64,000 bases of DNA from an uncultured Pelagimonas sp. Its GTDB lineage: Bacteria; Pseudomonadota; Alphaproteobacteria; Rhodobacterales; Rhodobacteraceae. This document shows, piece after piece, positions 34,154 through 43,255 of this stretch. Position 1 is the first letter of the stretch; every line of letters begins with the position of its first letter. The DNA is taken from NCBI GenBank assembly GCA_947499735.1, contig CANMPP010000002.1:372001-436000 (forward strand), written 5' to 3'. The notes beneath the pieces are model-generated. The model was not told the origin of the DNA. It worked only from the letters and a program-made list of their open reading frames with translations, and made no database searches. The translations under genes and the position numbers were made by a program.

Positions 34154-34669
34154 TCAGGTCACACCTGTTCTGTCTGACTGTGCATGCCATCCTTTCAGTG
34201 CCGTTTGAACCTTGCTTTCTCTGCTGGAAATTGCGCTGGGATAGGCGGTATCTGTCCCGCCAGCACGATAGGTTTTTTCGCTGATTGTACAAATGCGAAC
34301 GGGCGGTTGGCCGAATTGATCTGCTGTTATGTCGATAATGAAACCATCGCAGCAGACCCAAGCGTGGCCGTGCCATAAATGACCGTCGAAGAAACCGACA
34401 TCGCAGTCAGGAATATTGCCACAGGCCACCGAGGCATCCCAGCCGTGGGATGCAAGGACCTTTTGCAAAAACAAGCTGCTGGTTTGGCAGGTGCCGCGGG
34501 ACAGGGGTGTTTGTAGGGCACGTCCACTTACGGCGTGCCACTGTGGCCACAGCTGTTCCAAATAAGCGCGGACGCGGTGCGCGATCCCTGACAAAGACGG
34601 CCTGCTGGGCAAAAGAGGTGTTTTGACCTCAGAAATCAATCGCGAGGCCTTTTTTCTCCCAATCGCCAT
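34154..34669 (-). CDS. Unknown protein with transglutaminase/papain-like Cys-His-Asp pattern
   Basis: The frame is open to 34993, but the upstream part overlaps the SDHAF4 gene and looks non-coding. An ATG at 34669 gives a 171-residue protein; a later TTG may be the real start, so the N-terminus is uncertain. The core reads LSRGTCQTSSLFLQKVLASHGWDA ... HLWHGHAWVCCDGFIIDITADQFG. Cys61, His102 and Asp113 (from this start) fall in the order and spacing of a transglutaminase-like catalytic triad: a Cys at a helix start, HAWV strand and IDITADQF. Such domains act as peptidases, amidases or in leader-peptide cleavage. Overlaps the end of the SDHAF4 gene by 41 bases if 34669 is used. Function and enzymatic activity are inferred only. 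Confidence 0.6.
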   Translation of the reverse strand: MAIGRKKASRLISEVKTPLLPSRPSLSGIAHRVRAYLEQLWPQWHAVSGRALQTPLSRGTCQTSSLFLQKVLASHGWDASVACGNIPDCDVGFFDGHLWHGHAWVCCDGFIIDITADQFGQPPVRICTISEKTYRAGGTDTAYPSAISSRESKVQTALKGWHAQSDRTGVT

Positions 34670-34814
34670 AGCGTGCAGGATCCAAACCGTCGCGGCCACC
34701 CAGTTCAACGGGGCGCTCTGCTTCGGCCTTTTCCATGGCTTCGCGGCGTTCTGCGGCTTCGGCCAGGGCCCGTTCTGCTGCGGCTGCGATTTTGGTTTCA
34801 GGTGTCTCGGACAT
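34629..34814 (-). CDS. SDHAF4-family succinate dehydrogenase assembly factor (DUF1674)
   Basis: 61-residue protein, ATG 34814 with GGAGGG upstream (the frame to 34922 is an extension). The C-terminus RPVELGGRDGLDPARYGDWEKKGLAIDF is the DUF1674/SDHAF4 signature (PxExGGxxGPEPTRYGDWExKGxxxDF). The N-terminus is a charged Ala/Glu-rich helix. In mitochondria SDHAF4 binds flavinylated SdhA and promotes its joining to SdhB; a similar role is expected here. Divergent from rsmB. Confidence 0.92.
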   Translation of the reverse strand: MSETPETKIAAAAERALAEAAERREAMEKAEAERPVELGGRDGLDPARYGDWEKKGLAIDF

Positions 34815-34939
34815 CGGACCCTCCTTTGGGCAAAGCTCATATGCGTTTGGGGTACTTTTCCCCACAGCATAAGGTTGATATAGCGCGGGGCTAACCGGCT
34901 GCAAAGAGCGTAGCCCCAACAATCCGTATCGAGGTGCCG

Positions 34940-36202
34940 ATGGCCTATGTGATCAAGTCCGCCAGAGAAGGGGCGCTTGCGCTTCTGTTTCATGTGTTGA
35001 CCAACCAGAAACGTCTGAGCGAGCTGTCACACCATCTTCAGCCCCTCCAGCCGCGTGATCGCGCGGCGGCCCAGCGTTTGGCAGCGGATGTGTTGCGGCA
35101 TTTAGATCGTGTTGATCGCGTGTTGAAACCCTATCTTAATCGCCGCCCGCATGATCAGGTGCGCAACATACTGCGTCTTGGTGCGGTTGAAATCTGCATG
35201 GGTGGCGCATCACATGGAGTGGTCAATGAGATGGTCAATCTTTGTGCCGCAAACAAAAAGAGCCTGCCTGCCAAGGGCATGGTCAATGCGATCTTGCGCA
35301 AGATGGACAGTGAAGGGCGTGCGCGTTGGGATCAAATGGGCCCTGCGCGCCTGCCAGCATGGCTGCGTCAGCCCTTGCAAGAGGCTTGGGGCGCAAAACA
35401 TATCCGCGCGATGGAGCGTGCTTTTGCGAAAACGCCTCCCTTAGATCTGACTGCCAAAGGCGATGCTGCGGAATTGGCAGTCCAAACCGGCGGAACTCTG
35501 CTGCCCACAGGCACCGTGCGCTTGGCGCAAGGCGGGCAAGTATCCGGCCTTGCTGGTTATGACGAAGGTGCGTTTTGGGTCCAAGACGCTGGCGCGGCGA
35601 TGCCTGTCAAATTGCTGGGCGATGTTGCTGGGTTGGATGTGTTGGATATGTGTGCCGCGCCGGGTGGCAAAACATTGCAGCTGGCAGCGGCCGGGGCCAA
35701 TGTCACGGCGCTGGATTTGTCCGAGGCGCGTTTGGAACGTGTGTCCGAGAACCTGACCCGTATGGGATTAAAGGCCAATATCGTGGCGGGCGACGCGCTG
35801 GACCATCAGGGCAGCTATGATGCGATCCTGCTTGATGCGCCGTGTTCTGCAACCGGTACATTGCGCCGCCATCCCGATTTGCCCCACATTCATGAAGGGG
35901 AACGGATTGGTGAATTGATCGGCCTACAGGCGGCCATGATAGATCACGCGCTGACCTTGCTAAAGCCGGGCGGTAAATTGTTGTTCGCGACCTGCTCGCT
36001 GATACCCGATGAAGGTGAGTGTCAGGTTGAAGAGGCTTTGTTGCGTCACAAGGGGCTTGGCACCAGCGTGCCGGATGTGGATTGGATTGATCCTGCCTGG
36101 CATAGCGAAGAGGGCGGTGTACGCCTTCGGCCTGATTATTGGTCAGAGCGGGGCGGTATGGATGGGTTTTATATGGCGCTTTTGCACCACAATGCGGCCT
36201 AG
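34940..36202 (+). CDS. rsmB: 16S rRNA (cytosine-C5) methyltransferase, RsmB type
   Basis: 420-residue SAM-dependent m5C methyltransferase (RsmB, C967 in E. coli numbering). ATG 34940 follows GAGG; a GTG two codons earlier is less likely. N-terminal NusB-like RNA-binding domain (about 10-135: LALLFHVLTNQKRLSELSHHL ... VNEMVNLCAANKKSLPAKGMVNAILRKM), then the Rossmann domain with SAM motif LDMCAAPGGKTLQLAA, motif IV DAPCSATGTLRRHPD and motif VI LLFATCSLIPDEGE, each holding one of the two conserved Cys. Followed by the heparinase-like gene and purH, a gene order frequent in Rhodobacterales. Confidence 0.95.
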   Translation: MAYVIKSAREGALALLFHVLTNQKRLSELSHHLQPLQPRDRAAAQRLAADVLRHLDRVDRVLKPYLNRRPHDQVRNILRLGAVEICMGGASHGVVNEMVNLCAANKKSLPAKGMVNAILRKMDSEGRARWDQMGPARLPAWLRQPLQEAWGAKHIRAMERAFAKTPPLDLTAKGDAAELAVQTGGTLLPTGTVRLAQGGQVSGLAGYDEGAFWVQDAGAAMPVKLLGDVAGLDVLDMCAAPGGKTLQLAAAGANVTALDLSEARLERVSENLTRMGLKANIVAGDALDHQGSYDAILLDAPCSATGTLRRHPDLPHIHEGERIGELIGLQAAMIDHALTLLKPGGKLLFATCSLIPDEGECQVEEALLRHKGLGTSVPDVDWIDPAWHSEEGGVRLRPDYWSERGGMDGFYMALLHHNAA

Positions 36203-36317
36203 TTCCGGTGTGATGCGCAGTTTCCCATAGATTTAACGATCAGCCCGGCTACATTTTTTGCCATAAAAGCTTGGATCGGTCATACTAAGATCGGCCGCAT
36301 ATTTAGAGGCAGTAGAC

Positions 36318-38063
36318 ATGGCTGAAGGGCTGAACTGGCACGCGCGACGCGAGCGGTTTCTGAACAATTGGCATGCCAAACGCGCAGCGGGACAACCGGG
36401 CGCGACTGGGTTTGTGTCCCAACCCGAACCGCATGGGCTGGGTATGGTGACCCGTGGTCGTCAATTGATCGCGGGCAATCTGATGTTTGCTGGCCACTTG
36501 GTTGAAGCGCGGGGCGCTGTGATCTGGGATCAAACAGCACCGAATGCCGCTTGGGCAGAAGATATTCATCGCTTTGCATGGTTGGATGATCTGGCGGCTG
36601 TTGGGGATGCGCGTGCGCGCCATCTGGCACAGGATTGGCTATGGGATTGGGCGCGGCGTTACGGTGCTGGTAAAGGGCGTGTTTGGACGCCCGAGACGAC
36701 CGGGCGGCGCGTTATTCGCTGGATCCAGCATGCGGTTTTCTTACTGCGTGGACAGGATGCTGACGCGCAAGAGGTCTATTTTTCAACGCTGTCCAATCAA
36801 GCACATTTTCTGTCACGACGTTGGCGTTCTATTCATCCAGGCCAAGCCCGGTTTGAGGCATTGACAGGGCTGGTATATGTTGGGGTCGCGCTAGAGCGTA
36901 TGACGGATTTCACAGAACCCGCCCATGCGGCCTTGGCCGAAGAATGTGCGAAACGAATTGACGAGACCGGGGGCATTGCCACACGCAATCCCGAAGAGTT
37001 GACGGAAATTCTAACCTTGCTCACCTGGTCGCGCGAGGTTCTGGAAAGCACAGGTCATCGCGTAGCACCAGAGATCACGAATGCGATTGCCCGGATTGCG
37101 CCCACCTTGCGCAGCCTGAGACACATGAACGGGGCTTTGGCGCGCTATCATGGCGGTGGTGAGGGCGCAGAGGGGCGTTTGGAGATGGCATTGGCGGCCT
37201 CTGGCACCAAAACCCGTCGCCGCAAAGGGCTATCGATGGGATATGCTCGCCTGAATGCAGGCCGCAGTTCTGTGATCATTGACGCCGCCCCGGCACCAAG
37301 TGGCGCGGTTTCGGGCCGCGCCCATGCATCGACCTTGGGGATTGAACTGTGCTCGGCGCGTCGTCCCCTGATCGTCGGTTGTGGTCCGGGGGCAGAGTTT
37401 GGGTCTGATTTCAGGCGCAACAATCGCGCGACATCGGCCCATAGTGCGATCACCATAGATGACCAATCCAGCGCGGCCATATCTGACCCGAAATGGGTCG
37501 GGGCCGTGCGGCGGGAATGGCTGGAACGCGTGCCCCGAAAGGTCCCTGCACATGTGGATTTGGTCGAAGACGGTTTGCGCTTTGAAGGGGCGCATGATGG
37601 CTATGTGACGCGGACGGGTCTGACCTGCGCGCGATCTATTGTGTTGTCACATGACGGACGATCCTTGTCGGGCGAAGATTTTCTGGTTGCATTGGAAGAC
37701 ACCCAAAAGAAGCGATTTGATCAGGCGATGCAGGATGCGCAATTGCAGGGCATACCCCATCACACCCGGTTCCATTTGCATCCCGATGTTGATGTCGGTG
37801 TTGATATGGGCGGTCAGGCGGTTTCGCTGTCTTTGCGATCCGGTGAGGTTTGGGTTTTCCGCTTTTCTGGCCCCGCGCAGATGTCGGTTAGACCGTCACT
37901 TTATCTAGAGGCCGGGCGTCTTAAACCCCGGGCTTCGAAACAGATCGTTTTATCTGGGCGCGCAATGGAGTATGCGACGCGGGTCAGCTGGACTATGGCC
38001 AAAGCGCAGGACACCCCAACCGTGTCGCGCGATCTGGTGATGGACGAGCTGGAGCTGGCCTAA
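36318..38063 (+). CDS. Heparinase II/III family protein
   Basis: 581-residue protein with the alpha-toroid plus beta-sandwich organisation of the heparinase II/III-like family. N-terminal half (about 40-300) is helical with LVEARGAVIWDQTAP and YFSTLSNQAHFLSRRWRS; C-terminal half includes the beta domain with VDLVEDGLRFEGAHDGY and HHTRFHLHPDVDVG. No signal peptide is seen, which is unlike classic polysaccharide lyases that are exported. GAGG lies 9 bases before ATG. Conserved between rsmB and purH in related genomes, which points to a housekeeping role rather than heparin degradation; that role is unknown. Confidence 0.85.
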   Translation: MAEGLNWHARRERFLNNWHAKRAAGQPGATGFVSQPEPHGLGMVTRGRQLIAGNLMFAGHLVEARGAVIWDQTAPNAAWAEDIHRFAWLDDLAAVGDARARHLAQDWLWDWARRYGAGKGRVWTPETTGRRVIRWIQHAVFLLRGQDADAQEVYFSTLSNQAHFLSRRWRSIHPGQARFEALTGLVYVGVALERMTDFTEPAHAALAEECAKRIDETGGIATRNPEELTEILTLLTWSREVLESTGHRVAPEITNAIARIAPTLRSLRHMNGALARYHGGGEGAEGRLEMALAASGTKTRRRKGLSMGYARLNAGRSSVIIDAAPAPSGAVSGRAHASTLGIELCSARRPLIVGCGPGAEFGSDFRRNNRATSAHSAITIDDQSSAAISDPKWVGAVRREWLERVPRKVPAHVDLVEDGLRFEGAHDGYVTRTGLTCARSIVLSHDGRSLSGEDFLVALEDTQKKRFDQAMQDAQLQGIPHHTRFHLHPDVDVGVDMGGQAVSLSLRSGEVWVFRFSGPAQMSVRPSLYLEAGRLKPRASKQIVLSGRAMEYATRVSWTMAKAQDTPTVSRDLVMDELELA

Positions 38064-38108
38064 CCTGCGAGGGCATTCCCTCGCTCATCCTCGGGGGAAA
38101 ATCCTTTT

Positions 38109-39698
38109 ATGGCAGACCTTTATCCTGTTCGCCGCGCGCTTCTATCCGTTTCTGACAAAACCGGCCTGACCGATTTGGCCAAGGCTTTGCATGATCGGGG
38201 CGTTGAACTTTTGTCCACTGGCGGTTCAGCCAAAGCGATTCGCGATGCGGGCCTGCCTGTGCGCGATGTGGCAGATGTGACGGGTTTCCCTGAAATGATG
38301 GATGGCCGGGTGAAAACGCTGCATCCGATGGTGCATGGTGGTTTGTTGGCGCTGCGTGACAACGAAGACCACGTTGCCGCAATGAACGTCCATAAGATTG
38401 GTGGCATCGATCTGTTGGTTGTAAACCTCTACCCGTTTGAAGCCACTTTGGCGCGCGGTGCAGAATACGATGAGATGATCGAGAATATCGACATCGGTGG
38501 TCCGGCGATGATCCGTGCAGCGGCCAAGAACCATGACTTTGTGACAACGATCGTTGACGTTCAGGACTATGCCGCGCTGTTGGCCGAACTGGATGCGAAT
38601 GACGGTCAGACGTCTTATGCATTCCGCCAGAACCAAGCGCAGATCGCCTATGCCCGTACGGCTGCTTATGATGCGGCGGTGTCTGGTTGGATGGCAGGTG
38701 CGCTGGGTAATGAGGCACCACGCCGTCGCGCGGTTGCGGGCGAAATTGCTCAGACACTGCGTTATGGTGAAAACCCACATCAATCAGCCGCGTTCTACGT
38801 TGATGGGTCGTCCCGTCCGGGTGTGGCAACGGCCGTTCAACATCAGGGCAAAGAGCTGTCCTATAACAACATTAACGATACTGATGCGGCTTTTGAATTG
38901 GTTGCCGAATTTGATCCAGCTGATGGCCCGGCCTGTGCGATCATCAAACACGCTAACCCCTGTGGTGTGGCACGTGGCGCTACGCTGTTGGAAGCGTATC
39001 AAAAGGCCTTTGACTGTGACCGCACCTCTGCTTTTGGCGGAATCGTTGCGTTTAACATGCCGCTGGATGGTGCGACCGCCATTAAGATCACCGAAATCTT
39101 TACCGAAGTTGTCATTGCACCGGGCGCATCTGATGCGGCCAAAGGCATCTTTGCGACCAAAAAGAACCTACGTCTTTTGACCACAGACGGTTTGCCAGAC
39201 GCATCAGCACCGGGCAAAACCATCCGTCAGGTGGCAGGTGGCTATCTGGTTCAGGATAAAGATGTTGGATCTGTTGTTGCCGATGATCTGAAACTGGTGA
39301 CGAAAGCACAGCCTAGCCCCGAGCAGATGGACGATATGCTGTTTGCATGGAAAGTGGCCAAGCATGTTAAATCCAATGCGATTGTCTATGTGAAAGACGG
39401 CGCAACCGTTGGTGTGGGCGCGGGCCAAATGAGCCGTGTTGACAGCGCCCTGATTGCTGCGAAAAAAGCCGAGCGTATGGCCGAAGTTCTGGGTCTGCCT
39501 GAACCGCTGACAAAAGGGTCTGTTGTGGCCTCTGATGCGTTCTTTCCATTCGCGGATGGTTTGCTAGAGGCGTCTGCCGCTGGTGCAACTTGTGTGATTC
39601 AGCCCGGTGGCTCCATGCGTGACAATGAAGTGATTGAAGCCGCGGATGAGGCGGGTCTTGCAATGGTTCTGACCGGAATGCGCCACTTCCGTCACTAA
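38109..39698 (+). CDS. purH: Bifunctional AICAR transformylase/IMP cyclohydrolase
   Basis: 529-residue last-step purine biosynthesis enzyme, full length. N-terminal MGS-like IMP cyclohydrolase domain ([66 protein letters not shown]), C-terminal AICAR transformylase domain ([49 protein letters not shown]...[10 protein letters not shown]). The KHANPCG active-site motif with Lys-His is intact. Ends at a strong terminator hairpin. Confidence 0.98.
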   Translation: MADLYPVRRALLSVSDKTGLTDLAKALHDRGVELLSTGGSAKAIRDAGLPVRDVADVTGFPEMMDGRVKTLHPMVHGGLLALRDNEDHVAAMNVHKIGGIDLLVVNLYPFEATLARGAEYDEMIENIDIGGPAMIRAAAKNHDFVTTIVDVQDYAALLAELDANDGQTSYAFRQNQAQIAYARTAAYDAAVSGWMAGALGNEAPRRRAVAGEIAQTLRYGENPHQSAAFYVDGSSRPGVATAVQHQGKELSYNNINDTDAAFELVAEFDPADGPACAIIKHANPCGVARGATLLEAYQKAFDCDRTSAFGGIVAFNMPLDGATAIKITEIFTEVVIAPGASDAAKGIFATKKNLRLLTTDGLPDASAPGKTIRQVAGGYLVQDKDVGSVVADDLKLVTKAQPSPEQMDDMLFAWKVAKHVKSNAIVYVKDGATVGVGAGQMSRVDSALIAAKKAERMAEVLGLPEPLTKGSVVASDAFFPFADGLLEASAAGATCVIQPGGSMRDNEVIEAADEAGLAMVLTGMRHFRH

Positions 39699-39719
39699 TG
39701 ACGTGACTTGAACGTGAAA

Positions 39720-39766
39720 AGCCCCTGATCGAGTTTGACCTGTCAAACGGATCGGGGGCTTTTTTG
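39720..39766 (+). terminator. Rho-independent terminator of purH
   Basis: Outer arms AGCCCCTGATC and GATCGGGGGCT (one G-U pair) and an inner TTTGA/TCAAA stem form one long hairpin, directly followed by TTTTTTG. Lies 21 bases after the purH stop. Confidence 0.9.
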
Positions 39767-39808
39767 TTGTGATTGGTCGACTGAGTGGGATCAATCAGGG
39801 TCGTGTTT

Positions 39809-40114
39809 TTATGCCGCGAATGCGTCCGCCAGCATGGATGGGCGGAATTCTGTGATCTTGTACGTTGCGACTTTGTTTTCGTGAAACGGATCTTGGGACA
39901 GAATTTGTTCCAATTCTTGCCGGTCTTTTGCCGTGGCAAGGATAACGCCGCCTGTGCGTGGCACTTTTGGGCCTGATGCGATGAAGTGGCCGCTGTTATA
40001 GCACGTTTCAAGAAATGCCACATGTGGATCTAGATATAGGTCGATTTGTTCCAGCGGGGCACTGTAGTGCAGGTCAATAATGAACAGATTCTGTTCGTTT
40101 TTCGGGAAAGGCAT
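39809..40114 (-). CDS. YciI family protein
   Basis: 101-residue YciI-like protein (dimeric ferredoxin-like fold). Features are the LFIIDLHYSAPLEQIDLYLDPHVAFLETCYNSGHFIASGPKVPRTGGVILATAKDRQELEQILSQDPFHENKVATYKITEF sequence: the conserved HVAFL His and the GP and DPF motifs of the family. Enzymatic role is unclear in most members, although relatives include dechlorinases and muconolactone-like enzymes. Divergent from an HxlR regulator with a perfect inverted repeat between the two starts, so it is probably the regulator's target. Confidence 0.9.
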   Translation of the reverse strand: MPFPKNEQNLFIIDLHYSAPLEQIDLYLDPHVAFLETCYNSGHFIASGPKVPRTGGVILATAKDRQELEQILSQDPFHENKVATYKITEFRPSMLADAFAA

Positions 40115-40133
40115 TTGTGATTTCCAAAGGCTA

Positions 40134-40180
40134 TGCTATCTATTATGTAGCAGCTTTGACCTGCTACATAATAGATAGCA
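40134..40180. promoter_or_regulatory. Perfect 20-bp inverted repeat between yciI-like and hxlR-like genes
   Basis: Left arm TGCTATCTATTATGTAGCAG (40134-40153), 7-base spacer CTTTGAC, right arm CTGCTACATAATAGATAGCA (40161-40180), a flawless match. It sits 19 bases upstream of the YciI start and 13 bases upstream of the HxlR start, so it must be the control region for both. Each arm is itself loosely palindromic (CTA-N5-TAG), consistent with a dimeric winged-helix protein on each arm. Most likely the operator of the HxlR protein; binding is inferred. Confidence 0.85.
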
Positions 40181-40193
40181 ATCACATTTTTCC

Positions 40194-40529
40194 ATGACAC
40201 GTATACCAATTCCAGGTCAGCCTGTTCGGGGCTCAAAAAGCGGCGCACCGATTATGGCATTGTTCGACCTATTGGGCCGCCATTGGGCCATGGGTATCCT
40301 TTGGACGCTGTGCCAAAATGATCCGTTAACTTTTCGTAAATTGCAAGAGTATTGTGAAACGATTTCGCCAGCCGCGCTCAACACGCGGTTGAAAGAACTG
40401 CAGGCGGCGGGGCTCGTGCAATTGGCTCCGGGCGGATATGCTGCGACAGAGCTGGGGCGGGAATTGTATGAACACCTGCGCCCCCTTGGGGACTTCAGCA
40501 AAGAATGGGCAAAGCATTTCACTGAGTGA
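40194..40529 (+). CDS. HxlR family transcriptional regulator
   Basis: 111-residue winged-helix regulator. HxlR signature: MALFDLLGRHWAMGILWTLCQNDPLTFRKLQEYCETISPAALNTRLKELQAAGLVQLAPGGYAATELGRELYEHLRPL. Cys40 and Cys54 are present, but the N-terminal redox Cys of YodB/HypR-type sensors is absent. It should bind the 20-bp inverted repeat upstream of its own start and regulate itself and the divergent YciI gene. Confidence 0.92.
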   Translation: MTRIPIPGQPVRGSKSGAPIMALFDLLGRHWAMGILWTLCQNDPLTFRKLQEYCETISPAALNTRLKELQAAGLVQLAPGGYAATELGRELYEHLRPLGDFSKEWAKHFTE

Positions 40530-40649
40530 ATTGCGCATCCAAAACCTATTGCGCCCTGTGATCTATCGACTTTTCACGGGCTGAGAGCCGATATAGGGTC
40601 GCGCATGGGGCACTAAGGCCTGAACCAGAATTAGAGTGTTACAGACAGA

Positions 40650-41129
40650 ATGCGTTTTATCCTATTTGCCGCTTTGTTTGCTTTTGCCACAGATCAAATA
40701 TCTAAATGGTGGGTTGTCCACGTCATGGATCTGGCACGCATCCACAGTATTGATGTCCTGCCACCTTTCCTGAATTTCCGTATGGGTTGGAACACGGGCA
40801 TTAATTTCGGACTGTTCGGGGCTGACGATGCTTTGGGAAAATGGGTTTTGATTTTGCTGGCTCTTGCGATCGTCGTGTATGTCGCGATTTGGACATGGCG
40901 TGACAGACCGGGCCGTTTGGGCCAGATCGGCGCTGGTTTGCTGATCGGGGGCGCTTTGGGAAATGTGGTGGACCGTCTCGTTTACGGCGCTGTTGCGGAT
41001 TTCCTGAACATGTCCTGCTGTGGCATCTACAACCCGTTTGCGTTTAACGTCGCAGATGTTTGGATTTTTGTCGGCGCTTTCGGGCTCATTTTCTTTTCTG
41101 CTCCTCAAAACAGCAAAAAGGGCGCGTGA
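40650..41129 (+). CDS. lspA: Lipoprotein signal peptidase (signal peptidase II)
   Basis: 159-residue inner-membrane aspartyl peptidase that cleaves prolipoproteins at the lipobox Cys. Four hydrophobic segments. Catalytic aspartates Asp108 in GNVVDRLVYG and Asp136 in FNVADVWIF; the N-terminal ATDQISKWW motif is also conserved. It precedes a predicted lipoprotein gene by 49 bases, one of its own likely substrates. Confidence 0.97.
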   Translation: MRFILFAALFAFATDQISKWWVVHVMDLARIHSIDVLPPFLNFRMGWNTGINFGLFGADDALGKWVLILLALAIVVYVAIWTWRDRPGRLGQIGAGLLIGGALGNVVDRLVYGAVADFLNMSCCGIYNPFAFNVADVWIFVGAFGLIFFSAPQNSKKGA

Positions 41130-41178
41130 CGCGGCCTATGGAATGGGATACATCGGGGCGAAGAATTGGAGGGACGCC

Positions 41179-41706
41179 ATGCGCAATACGGGCCTGAGTG
41201 TTATTTTCGGAACCTTTGCTTTGCTGGGCTTGTCCGCCTGCAGCACGCTGAACAATGGCGGCAAATTACATGATTTGCGTACATTCCAGCGCGAACCGGA
41301 AGAGTTCTCGGTTGTGCCGTCAAAGGAATTGGCACAGCCTGAAAGCTACGCGCATTTGCCAACCCCAACGCCGGGTGGCGCAAATATTACGGACGCGACG
41401 CCCAAGGCTGATGCGGTTGCCGCGCTTGGGGGTAATCCTGCGCTAACGGTCGCAACGTCAGACATTCCCGGTTCAGATGCTGCATTGGTGACGGCCGCGA
41501 CCCGCTTCGGCACCAACCCAGGCATTCGCTCGCAACTGGCGACCGAAGATGCTGCATTTCGCAAAGGCGCGACTTTGTTCACATGGCAAGTCGTGCCCCG
41601 GAATAACTACAATCACGCCTATCGCAATCAGGCCTTGGATGGGTTGGCATGGTTAGAGCGATATCGCCAAGCCGGTGCACAAACACCAACTGCGCCGCTG
41701 GATTGA
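41179..41706 (+). CDS. DUF3035 lipoprotein
   Basis: 175-residue exported lipoprotein, ATG 41179 after TTGGAGGG; the open frame to 41020 overlaps lspA and is rejected. Signal MRNTGLSVIFGTFALLGLSAC with lipobox LSAC. The mature part has LRTFQREPEEFSVVPSKELAQPESYAHLPTPTPGG, the DUF3035 landmark, then Ala/Thr-rich linker and a C-terminal helix. Function unknown; family conserved in Rhodobacterales next to lspA and M16 peptidases, as here, so it may serve envelope biogenesis. Confidence 0.9.
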   Translation: MRNTGLSVIFGTFALLGLSACSTLNNGGKLHDLRTFQREPEEFSVVPSKELAQPESYAHLPTPTPGGANITDATPKADAVAALGGNPALTVATSDIPGSDAALVTAATRFGTNPGIRSQLATEDAAFRKGATLFTWQVVPRNNYNHAYRNQALDGLAWLERYRQAGAQTPTAPLD

Positions 41707-41899
41707 TCTGCTCGCGTAAGAAAAACGTATGATTTTTATGATGTTTCTGATGCCCTAACACGCGAACACATATTTGCGTGATCGTGCTTGCTTTGGCTGT
41801 TCATTTACTTTTGTGTCGCTAGGGTGCTGTGAGAATGACAGGTTGAAATGGATCGTAATATTTCGAAAAAAGAAATCGATCCGTGAGGAGAATGCTTGG

Positions 41900-43255
41900 A
41901 TGACGACGCGTATCACATCGTGGCTTGCGGGTGCCGCGACATTGGCCATTCTGGCCACGCCCCTAACTGCCGCACAGGACAATGTCAGCAGTTTTGTTTT
42001 AGACAATGGTTTGGAACTGGTGGTGATCGAGGATCATCGCGCCCCTGTGGTCGTGCATATGGTTTGGTACCGTGCGGGTGCGGCTGATGAAGCGCCGGGC
42101 GTGTCTGGCATTGCGCATTTCTTGGAACATTTGATGTTTAAGGGCACAGATACATTGGCACCCGGCGAATTTTCCAAAACGGTTGCGGCGAATGGTGGTT
42201 CGGACAACGCGTTCACCAGCTTTGATTACACGGCCTATTTTCAGACGGTTGCTGCGGATCGCTTGGATCTCATGATGCAGATGGAAGCGGATCGGATGGT
42301 CAATTTGCAGCTTGCCGAGCATGAGGTTCTGACCGAACGAGACGTGATTTTGGAAGAACGCAATCAGCGTACCGAAAATGATCCCGGTGCTTTGAACCGC
42401 GAACAACAAACCGCCGCGCTTTACATGAACCATCCCTATGGCGTGCCAATTATTGGCTGGCGTCACGAAATGGAGCAGTTGGATCGACAGGATGCGTTGA
42501 ATTTCTATGAGGAATTCTACGCGCCCAATAATGCGATTGTTATTGTTGCGGGCGATGTGAACCCGGATGAGGCACTGGCCTTGGCCCAAGACAACTATGG
42601 CATGTTGCCTGCGAATGCTGATTTAGCACCTCGTGAACGTGTTTCTGAACCACCTCAATTGGCGGAACGGCGCATGACGTTCACCGATCCTCGTGTGGCA
42701 CAGCCTTATGTCGTGCGCACCTATCTGGCCCCCGAGCGCGACAGCGGGGCGCAAAGACAGGCCGCAGCATTGCAATTGTTTGCAGAACTCTTGGGGGGCG
42801 GGCAAACCGCTGCACTGCCGCAAGCGCTGCAATTTGACACGCAGGTGGCTGTCTATAGTTCCGCCTTTTATCGCGGTCTGTCATTGGATGACACCAGCTT
42901 TGGTCTGGTCGTTGTGCCAGCAGAAGGTGTTAGCCTGACTGAAGCTGAAGACGCGATGGATGCAGCGGTTGCTGCATATTTGGACGCCGGTGTTGATGAG
43001 GCGCATTTGGAGCGGATCAAATTCCAACTGAAAGCGGCGCAGATTTATGAGCGCGACAATGTGTCGTCCATGGCCCGTCGGTATGGCGCAGCCCTGACAT
43101 CCGGTTTGACGCTGGATGATATCGAAGCATGGCCCGAGATCCTGCAGTCCATTACACCTGAAGAAATCATTGCGGCGGGCCGTAGGGTTGTGAACCGCAA
43201 AGCATCTGTCACATCCTATTTGCAAGGCGCGGACAGCGCAGAGGTATCCCAATGA
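41900..43255 (+). CDS. M16 zinc peptidase, catalytic subunit, exported
   Basis: 451-residue insulinase-family peptidase. Start ATG 41900 after GAGGAGAA gives a signal peptide ending near TPLTAAQ; longer frame rejected. Inverted zinc motif H73-FLE-H77 in GIAHFLEHLMFKGT with the downstream EERNQR glutamate. The C-terminal domain follows with DDTSFGLVVVPAEGV. Cleaves periplasmic peptides; substrate unknown. Paired with a second M16 gene lacking the zinc site (ATGA overlap), as in M16B heterodimers. Confidence 0.94.
   Translation: MTTRITSWLAGAATLAILATPLTAAQDNVSSFVLDNGLELVVIEDHRAPVVVHMVWYRAGAADEAPGVSGIAHFLEHLMFKGTDTLAPGEFSKTVAANGGSDNAFTSFDYTAYFQTVAADRLDLMMQMEADRMVNLQLAEHEVLTERDVILEERNQRTENDPGALNREQQTAALYMNHPYGVPIIGWRHEMEQLDRQDALNFYEEFYAPNNAIVIVAGDVNPDEALALAQDNYGMLPANADLAPRERVSEPPQLAERRMTFTDPRVAQPYVVRTYLAPERDSGAQRQAAALQLFAELLGGGQTAALPQALQFDTQVAVYSSAFYRGLSLDDTSFGLVVVPAEGVSLTEAEDAMDAAVAAYLDAGVDEAHLERIKFQLKAAQIYERDNVSSMARRYGAALTSGLTLDDIEAWPEILQSITPEEIIAAGRRVVNRKASVTSYLQGADSAEVSQ

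Noticed and set aside
34670-34993. N-terminal extension of the Cys-His-Asp protein
   Set aside because: Overlaps the well-supported SDHAF4 gene and its promoter in another frame, and the sequence has no protein-like pattern.
38107-38829. 240-codon reverse-strand ORF inside purH
   Set aside because: Antisense shadow; purH is complete and typical.
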